Origin: Taudactylus pleione
Lineage: Eukaryota > Chordata > Amphibia > Anura > Myobatrachidae
Reading direction: 5' to 3'
DNA length: 64,000 bases
NCBI GenBank assembly: GCA_031769625.1
Contig: JAUIMM010002531.1
Location: 310,001 to 374,000 of the forward strand
A model generated the notes under the pieces. It made no database searches, had not been told where the DNA came from, and worked only from the letters and a program-made list of their open reading frames with translations. A program made the translations under genes and the position numbers. Below, piece by piece: positions 55,831 through 64,000 of this stretch. Position 1 is the first letter of the stretch; each line of letters starts with the position of its first letter.

Positions 55831-58569
55831 TATGGTGTATAGCTGTACAGTGGTGCACAGTATAGAGTATTGTGTACAGTGATACATAGCATAGAATATG
55901 GTGTAGAGATGTATAGTGGTACATAGTATAGAATGTGGTGTAGAGCTGTATAGTGGTACATAGTATAGAATATGGTGTGTAGAGGGACATAGTATAGAAT
56001 GTGTTGTAGAGCTGTATATTGGTACATAGTATAGAATATGGTGTATAGTGCTACATAGTATAGAATATGGTGTATAGCACATAGTATAGAATAAGGTGTA
56101 TAGTGGTACATGGTATAGAATATGGGGTAGAGCTGTATAGTGGTATATAGTATAGAATATGGTGTATAGTGGTACATAGTATAGAATATGGTGTATAGAG
56201 GTACATAGTATAGAATATGCTGTATAGTGGTACATAGTATAGAATATGTTGTATAGTGGTACATAGTATAGCATGTGGTGTAGAGCTGTATAATGGTATT
56301 TAGAATAAAATGTGGTATAGAGCTATATAGTGGTATATTGTATAGAATGTGGTGTATAGTGATACCTAGTATAGAATAAGGTGTACAGTGGTATATAGTA
56401 TAGAATGTTGTTTATAGTGGTACATAGTATAGAATCTGATGTATAGTATTATATAGTATAGAACATGGTGTAGAGCTGAATATTGGTATATAGTATAAAA
56501 TATGGTGTAGAGCTGTATAGTGGTACATAGAATAGTATGTGGTGTATAGTAGTATATAGTATAGAATGTTGTACAGAGCTGTATAGTGGTACATGGCATA
56601 GATTATGGGGTAGAGCTGTTAAGTGGTATATAGTATAGAATATGGTGTAAAGTGGTACATTGTCTAGAATATGTTGTATAGAGGTACATAGTATAGAATG
56701 TGATGTAGAGCTGTATAGTGGTACATAGTATAGAATATGATGTATAGTGGTACATAGTATAGAATGTGGTGTAGAGCTGTATAATGGTACATAGTATTGA
56801 ATTTGGTGTAGTGTTGTATAGTGGTACATAGTATAGAATGTGGTGTAGTGGTACATAGTATAGAATGTGGTGTATAGTAGTACATAGTATAGAATATGGT
56901 GTAGAGCTGTATATTAGTACATAGTATAGAATATGGTGTAGTGTTGTATAGTGGTACATAGTATAGAATATGGTGTTGAGCTGTATAGTGGTACATAGTA
57001 TAGAAAATGGTGTATAGTGGGAAAAAGTATAGAATGTTGTGTATAGTGGTACATAGTATAGAATATAGTGTAGAGTTGTATAGTGGTACATAGTATAGAA
57101 TATGGTGTTGAGCTGTATAGTGGTACATAGTATAGAATATGGTGTATAGTTTGTGGTACATAGCATAAAATATGGTGTAGAGCAGTATAGTGGTACATAG
57201 TATAGAATATGGTGCATAGTGATACATAGTATAGAATATGGTGTAAAGTGATACATAGTATAGAATATGGTGTATAGTGGTACATGGTATAGATTATGGG
57301 GTAGAGCTGTATAGTGGTATATAGTATAGAATATGGTGTATAGTGGTACATAGTATAGAATATGGTGAATAATGGTACATAGTATAGAATATGGTGTATA
57401 GTGGTACATAGAATATGGTGTATTGTGGTACATTGTATAGAATGTGGTTTAAAGCTGTATAGTGGTACATAGTATAGAATGTGGTGTATAGTGGTACATA
57501 ATATAGAATGTGTTGAAGAGCTGTATAGTGGTACATAGTATAGAACATGTTGTATAATGGTACATAGTATAGAATGTGGTGTAGAGCTGTATAATGGTAC
57601 ATAGTATAGAATGTGGTATAGAGCTGTATAGTGGTATATAGTATAGAATGTGGTACAGAGCTATACAGTGGTACATGGCATAGAATATGGGGTAAAGCTG
57701 TTAAGTGGTATATAGTACAGAATATGGTGTAAAGTGGTACATAGTCTAGAATATGGTGTATAGTGGTATATAGTATAGAATATGGTGTATAGTGGTACAT
57801 AGTATAGAATATGGTGTATAGTGGTACATTGTATAGAATGTTGTTTATAGTGGTACATAGTATAGAATATGGTGTATAGTGGTATATAGTATAGAACATG
57901 GTGTAGAGCTGAATATTGGTACATAGTATAAAATATGGTGTAGAGCTGTATAGTGGTACATAGTATAGAATGTGGTGTATAGTGTTACATAGTACAGAAT
58001 ATGGTTTATAGTGGTACATGGTATAGAATGTGGTGTATAGTAGTATATAGTATAGAATATGGTGTAGAGCTGTACAGTGGTACATAGTATAGAATGAGGT
58101 GCAGAGCTGTATAGTGGTACATGGCATAGAATATGGGGTAGAGCTGTATAGTGGTATATTGAATAGAATATGATGTAAAGTGGTACATAGTCTAGAATAT
58201 GTTGTATAGAGGTACATAGTATAGAATATTGTGTATAGAGGTACATAATATAGAATATGTTGTATAGTGGTACATAGTATAGAATGTGATGTAGAGCTGT
58301 ATAGTGGTACATAGTATAGAATATGATGTATAGTGGGACATAGTATAGAATGTGGTGTAGAGCTGTATAATGGTACATAGTGTAGAATTTGGTATAGAGC
58401 TGTATAGTGGTACATAGTATAGAATATGGTATATAGAGGTACATAGTATAGAATTTGGTGTAGATCTGTATAGTGGTGCATAGTATAGAGTATTGTGTAG
58501 AGTGATACATAGCATAGAATATGGTGTAGAGCTGTATAGTGGTGCAGAGCATAGAATATGGTGTATAGT

Positions 58570-61500
58570 GCTACATATTACAGAATATGGTGTATAGTGG
58601 TATATAGTATAGAATTTGGTGTAGAGCTGTACAGTGGTACATAGTATAGAATATGGTGTATAGTGGTACATAGTATAGAATATGGTGTATATAGGTACAT
58701 AGTATAGAATATGGTGTATAGTGGTATATAGTATAGAATATGGTGTATTGTGGTAAATTGTATAGAATATGGTGTATAGAGGTACATAGTACAGAATATG
58801 GTGTATAGAGGTAAATAGTATAGAATGTGGTGTATAGTGGTACATTGTATAGAATTTGGTGTAGAGCTGTATTGTGGTACATAGTATAGAATGTGGTACA
58901 GAGCTGTATAGTGGTACATGGCATAGAATATGGGGTAGAGCTGTTAAGAGGTATATAGTGTAGAATATGGTGTAAAGTGGTACATAGTCTAGAATATGTT
59001 GTATAGTGGTATATAGTATAGAATATGGTGTATAGTGGTACCTAGTATAGAATATGGTGTATAGTGGTACATAGTATAGAATGTTGTTTATAGTGGTACA
59101 TAGTATAGAATATGGTGTATAGTGGTTTATAGTATAGAACATGGTGTAGAGCTGAATATTGGTATATAGTATAAAATATGGTGTAGAGCTGTATAGTGGT
59201 ACATAGTATAGAATGTGGTGTATAGTGTTACATAGTATAGAATATGGTTTATAGTGGTACATAGTATAGAATGTGGTGTATAGTAGTATATAGTATAGAA
59301 TATTGTGTAGAGCTGTACAGTGGTACATAGTATAGAATGTGGTGCAGAGCTGTATAGTGGTACACGGCATAGAATATGGGGTAGAGCTGTATAGTGGTAT
59401 ATAGTATAGAAAATGGTGTAAAGTGGTACATAGTCTAGAATATGTTGTATAGAGGTACATAGTATAGAATATGATGTATAGAGGTACATAGTATAGAATA
59501 TGGTGTATAGTGGTTCATAGTATAGAATGTGATGTAGAGCTGTATAGTGGTACATAGTATAGAATATGATGTATAGAGGTACATAGTATAGAATATGGTG
59601 TATAGAGGTACATAGTATAGAATATGGTGTATAGTGGTACATAGTATAGAATGTGGTGTATAGTGGTATATAGTGGTACATAGTATAGAATGTGGTGTAG
59701 TGGTACATAGTATAGAATGTGGTGTATAGTAGTACATAGTATAGAATACGGTGTAGAGCTGTATAATAGTGCATAGTATAGAATATGGTGTAGTCTTGTA
59801 TAGTGGTACATAGTATAGAATATGGTGTAGAGTTGTATAGTGGTACATAGTATAGAAAATGGTGTATAGACGGAAAAAGTATAGAATGTGGTGTATAGTG
59901 GTACATAGTATAGAATATATTGTATAAAGACACATAGTATAGAATATGGTGTATAGTGGTACATAGTATAGAATGAGTTGTATAGTGGTACATAGTATAT
60001 AATATGGTGTATAGTGGTACACAGAATATGATGTATAGCGGTACATAGTATAGAATGTGGTGTAGAGATGAATAGTGGTACATAGTTAAGAATATGGTGT
60101 ATAGTGGTACATAGTATAGAATATGGTGTAGAGCTGTATAGTGGTAAATAGTATAGAATGTGGTGTATAGTGCTACATACTATAGAATATGGTGTATAGA
60201 GGTACTTAGTATAGAATATGCTGTATAGTGGTACATAGCATAGAATATAGTGTAGAGGTTTATAGTGGTACATAGTACAGAATATGATGTATAGTGGTAA
60301 ATAGTATAGAATATGGTGTATAGTGGTACATAGTATAGAATGTGGTGACGAGCTGTATAATGGTACATAGTATAGGATGTGGTGTATAGTGGTACATAGT
60401 ATAGAATATGGTGTATAGTGGTACATAGTATAGAATATGGTGTAGAGCTGTATAGTGGTACATAGAATAGAAAGTGGTGTATAGTGCTACATACTATAGA
60501 ATATGGTGTATAGAGGTACTTAGTATAGAATGTGGTCTATAGTAGTATTAAGTATAGAATATAGTGTAGACCTGTACAGTTGTACATAGTATAGAATGTG
60601 GTATAGAGCTGTACAGTGGTACATAGCATAGAATATAGTGTAGAGGTTTATAGTGGTACATAGTATAGAATATGGCGTATAGTTGTAAATAGTATAGAAT
60701 ATGGTGTAGAGCTGTATAGTGGTTCATAGTATAGAATATGGTGTATAGTGGTATATACATAGTACAGAATATGGGGTAGAGCTGTATAGTTGTATATCAT
60801 ATAGAATATGGTGTATAGTGGTACATTGCATAGAATATGGTTAAAAGTGGTATATAGTATAGAATATGGTGTATAGACGTAAATAGTATAGAATATGGTG
60901 TATAGTGGTACATAGTATAGAATGTGGTAAGAGCTGTATAATGGTACATAGTATAGGATGTGGTGTATAGTGGTATATAGTATAGATTATGGTGTATAGA
61001 GGTACATAGTATAGAATATGGAGTATAGTAGTACATAGCCTAGAATGTGGAGTATAGTGGTATATAGTATAGAATGTGGTGTAGAGCTATATAGTGGTAC
61101 ATCGTATAGAATATAGTGTATAGTGGTACATAGTATAGAATATGGTGTAGATCTGTATAGTCGTACATAGTATAGAAAATGGGGTATAGTGGTACATAGT
61201 ATAGAATGTGGTGTATAGTGGTACATAGTGGTACATAGTATAGAATGTGGTGTAGTGGTACATATGTAGAATGTGGTGTATACTGGTGTATGGTGTAGAG
61301 CTGTATAGTGGTACATAGTATAGAATATGGTGTATAGTGGTATATAGTATAGAATTTGGTGTAGAGCTGTATAGTGGTACATAGTATAGAATATGGTGTA
61401 TAGTGGTACATAGTATAGAATATGGTGTATATAGGTACATAGTATAGAATATGGTGTATAGTGGTATATAGTATAGAATATGGTGTATTGTGGTAAATTG

Positions 61501-63400
61501 TATAGAATATGGTGTATAGAGGTACATAGTACAGAATATGGTGTATAGTGGTACATAGTATAGAATGAGGTGTATAGTGGTACATTGTATAGAATTTGGT
61601 GTAGAGCTGTATAGTGGTCCATAGCAGAGAATGTGGTACAGAGCTGTATAGTGGTACATGACATAGAATATGGGGAAGAGCTGTTAAGTGGTATATAGTG
61701 TAGAATATGGTTTAAAGTGGTACATAGTCTAGAATATGTTGTATAGTGGTATATAGTATAGAATATGGTGTATAGTGGTACATAGTATAGAATATGGTGT
61801 ATAGTGGTACATAGTATAGAATGTTGTTTATAGTGGTACATAGTATAGAATATGGTGTATAGTGGTATACAGTATAGAACATGGTGTAGAGCTGAATATC
61901 GGTATATAGTATAAAATATGGTGTAGAGCTGTATAGTGGTACATAGTATAGAATGTGGTGTATAGTGTTACATAGTATAGAATATGGTTTATAGTGGTAC
62001 ATAGTATAAAATGTGGTGTATAGTAGTATATAGTATAGAATATGGTGTAGAGCTGTACAGTGGTACATAGTATAGAATGTGGTGCAGAGCTGTATAGTGG
62101 AACATGGCAAAGAATATGGGGTAGAGCTGTATAGTGGTATATAGTATAGAATATGGTGTAAAGTGGTACATAGTCTAGAATATGTTGTATAGAGGTACAT
62201 AGTATAGAATATGGTGTATAGAGGTACATAGTATAGAATATGGTGTATAGTGGTACATAGTATAGAATGTGATGTAGAGCTTTATAGTGATACATAGTAT
62301 AGAATATGATGTATAGAGGTACGTAGTATAGAATATGGTATATAGAGGTACATAGTATAGAATATGGTGTATAGTGGTACATAGTATAGAATGTGGTGTA
62401 TAGTGGTATATAGTGGTACATAGTATAGAATGTGGTGTAGTGGTACATAGTATAGAATGTGGTGTATAGTAGTACATAGTATAGAATATGGTGTAGAGCT
62501 GTATATTAGTACATAGTATAGAATATGGTGTAGTGTTGTATAGTGGTACAAAGTATAGAATATGGTGTAGAGTTGTATAGTGGTACATAGTATAGAAAAT
62601 GGTGAATAGAGGGAAAAAGTATAGAATGTGGTGTAAAGTGGTACATAGTATAGAATATAGTGTATAAAGGCACATATTATAGAATATGGTGTATAGTGGT
62701 ACATAGTATAGAATGTGTTGTATAGTGGTACATAGTATATAATATGGTGTATAGTGGTACACAGAATATGATGTATAGCGGTACATAGTATAGAATGTGG
62801 TGTAGAGCTGAATAGTGGTACATAGTATATAATAAGGTGTATAGTGCTACATAGTATAGAATATGGTGTAGAGCTGTATAGTGGTACATAGTATAGAATG
62901 TGGTGTATAGTGCTACATACTATAGAATATGGTGTATAGAGATACTTAGTATAGAATATGCTGTATAGTGGTACATAGCATAGAATATAGTGTAGAGGTT
63001 TATAGTGGTACATAGTATAGAATATGGTGTATAGTGGTAAATAGTATAGAATATGGTGTAGAGCTGTATAGTGGTTCATAGTATAGAATATGGTGTATAG
63101 TGGTATATACATAGTACAGAATATGGGGTAGAGCTGTATATTTGTACATCGTATAGAATATGGTGTATAGTGGTACATTGTATAGAATATTGTTAATAGT
63201 GGTATATAGTATAGAATATGGTGTATAGAGGTAAATAGTATAGAATATGGTGTATAGTGGTACATAGTATAGAAAGTGGTGAAGAGCTGTATAATGGTAC
63301 ATAATATAGGATGTGGTGTATAGTGGTACATACTATAAAATATAGTGTATAGAGGTACTTAGTATAGAATGTGGTCTATAGTAGTATTAAATATAGAATA
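58570..63400 (-). repeat. 2740-bp tandem segmental duplication
   Basis: Three separate landmarks give the same offset: agaacatgg at 59136 and 61876, the ggaaaaagt word in 59871-59880 and 62611-62620, and acacagaat at 60019 and 62759. The match is uninterrupted for about 1 kb (59.1-60.08 with 61.85-62.82 kb) and then diverges. Confidence 0.87.
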
Positions 63401-64000
63401 TAGTATAGACCTGTACAGTTGTACATAGTATAGAATGTGGTATAGAGCTGTATAGTGGTACATAGCATAGAATATAGTGTAGAGGTTTATAGTGGTACAT
63501 AGTATAGAATTTGGTGTATAGTGGTAAATAGCATAGAATATGGTGTAGAGCTGTATAGTGGTTCATAGTATAGAATATGGTGTATAGTGGTATATACATA
63601 GTACAGAATATGGGGTAGAGCTGTATAGTTGTACATCGTATAGAATATGGTGTATAGTGGTATATTGTATAGAATATTGTTAATAGTGGTATATCGTATA
63701 GAATATGGTGTATAGAGGTAAATAGTATAGAATATTGTGTATAGTGGTACATAGTATAGAATGTGGTGTAGAGCTATATAATGGTACATCGTATAGAATA
63801 TGTTGTATAGTGGTAAATAGTATAGAATATGGTGTATTGTGGTACATAGTATAGAATATGGTGTATAGTGGTACACAGTATAGAATATGGTGTATAGAGG
63901 TACATAGTATAGAATATGGTGTATAGTGGTACATAGTATAGAATGTGGTGTATAGTGGTACATAGTATAAATTATGGTGTATTGAGGTACATAGTATAGA

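Larger units (their letters stand above)
1..64000. repeat. 29/37-bp satellite array filling the window
   Basis: Every stretch I read is built from one monomer family. The 29-bp form has three sub-blocks, ctatgtacca, ctatacacca and tattctata. The 37-bp form has gctctaca added after ctataca. The consensus 29-mer is about 31% GC with C far above G on this strand. Common variants are cca to cct at the end of the first sub-block, catatt to cacatt, and tatac to tatat. Nearly every monomer has a GTAC (RsaI) site, and the 37-bp form adds AGCT (AluI). No unique insert longer than a few bases was seen, and the array is open at both window edges. A large eukaryotic satellite is inferred from size and hierarchy. 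The species is not identifiable. Confidence 0.97.
26603..64000 (-). repeat. Satellite block IV, reverse orientation
   Basis: The longest single-orientation block, 37.4 kb, continuing past the window end. The first 10 kb mirrors block I. The rest is a mosaic of tandem and dispersed same-orientation segmental copies with offsets of 240, 970, 492, 1118, 1483, 2740, 4402, about 11 kb and 16799 bp. Monomer order is more mixed here than in the 9.0-23.7 kb HOR, which suggests older or less homogenised satellite. No gene is present. Confidence 0.93.

Noticed and set aside
1..64000. CRISPR array (29-bp direct repeats)
   Set aside because: The repeat length fits but there are no unique spacers. Units are contiguous and vary among themselves, and no cas-like gene is possible in this sequence.
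1..64000. TATA boxes and promoter-like AT words
   Set aside because: tata occurs in every monomer by construction, so it carries no information about promoters.
1..64000. Telomeric repeat or CENP-B-box-like site
   Set aside because: I saw no TTAGGG-type runs. The array is almost free of CpG, so the CpG-containing CENP-B box consensus does not fit. A centromeric role cannot be claimed from sequence.

Overview
The whole 64 kb window is one satellite (minisatellite) DNA array. I see no gene, RNA gene, transposon, CRISPR array or unique sequence in it, and the array runs off both ends. The basic monomer is 29 bp and can be read as three sub-blocks of about 10 bp: ctatgtacca, ctatacacca, tattctata. 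A second monomer type of 37 bp carries an extra 8 bp, gctctaca, after the second sub-block. The consensus 29-mer has 1 G, 8 C, 10 A and 10 T on the strand called forward here, so the array is AT-rich and strongly strand-skewed. CpG is rare. At about 31 bp per unit, the window holds roughly two thousand monomers (estimate). A tandem array of this size with nested duplications points to a eukaryotic genome, in a heterochromatic, centromeric, pericentromeric or subtelomeric setting. The sequence does not let me name the species or the chromosome region.

Orientation layout: block I (1-5605) is in forward orientation, block II (5606-23660) reverse, block III (23701-26602) forward, block IV (26603-64000) reverse. 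Three switch points separate them: J1 near 5605, J2 near 23661-23700 and J3 near 26602. J1 and J3 are reverse complements of each other. The sequence left of J1 mirrors, in order, the sequence from J3 to about 36.9 kb. The sequence from J1 to about 9.5 kb mirrors 23.7 kb to J3. The first 37 kb is therefore a very large imperfect palindrome. Its arms (1-9500 and 23701-36940) differ by substitutions and by insertions or deletions that are mostly sums of 29 and 37.

The palindrome spacer (about 9.0-23.66 kb) holds a clear higher-order repeat (HOR) of 4745 bp, made of a 2839-bp subunit A and a 1906-bp subunit B. B is A with 933 bp missing. The order is A1-B1-A2-B2-A3-A4', and A4' is cut off at J2. 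A 1384-bp related unit (7631-9014) precedes A1.

Block IV from about 37 to 64 kb is a mosaic of nested segmental duplications (offsets 240, 1118, 1483, 2740, 4402, about 11 kb and 16799 bp), all in the same orientation.

The forward-strand consensus has no stop codon in any of its three frames, so very long open frames (up to 915 codons) run through the array. They are a by-product of the repeat and are not annotated as genes. Two regions (about 19.2-21.9 kb and 27.3-30.7 kb) carry clusters of one- and two-base indels relative to their near-identical sister copies, which suggests residual sequencing or assembly error there.
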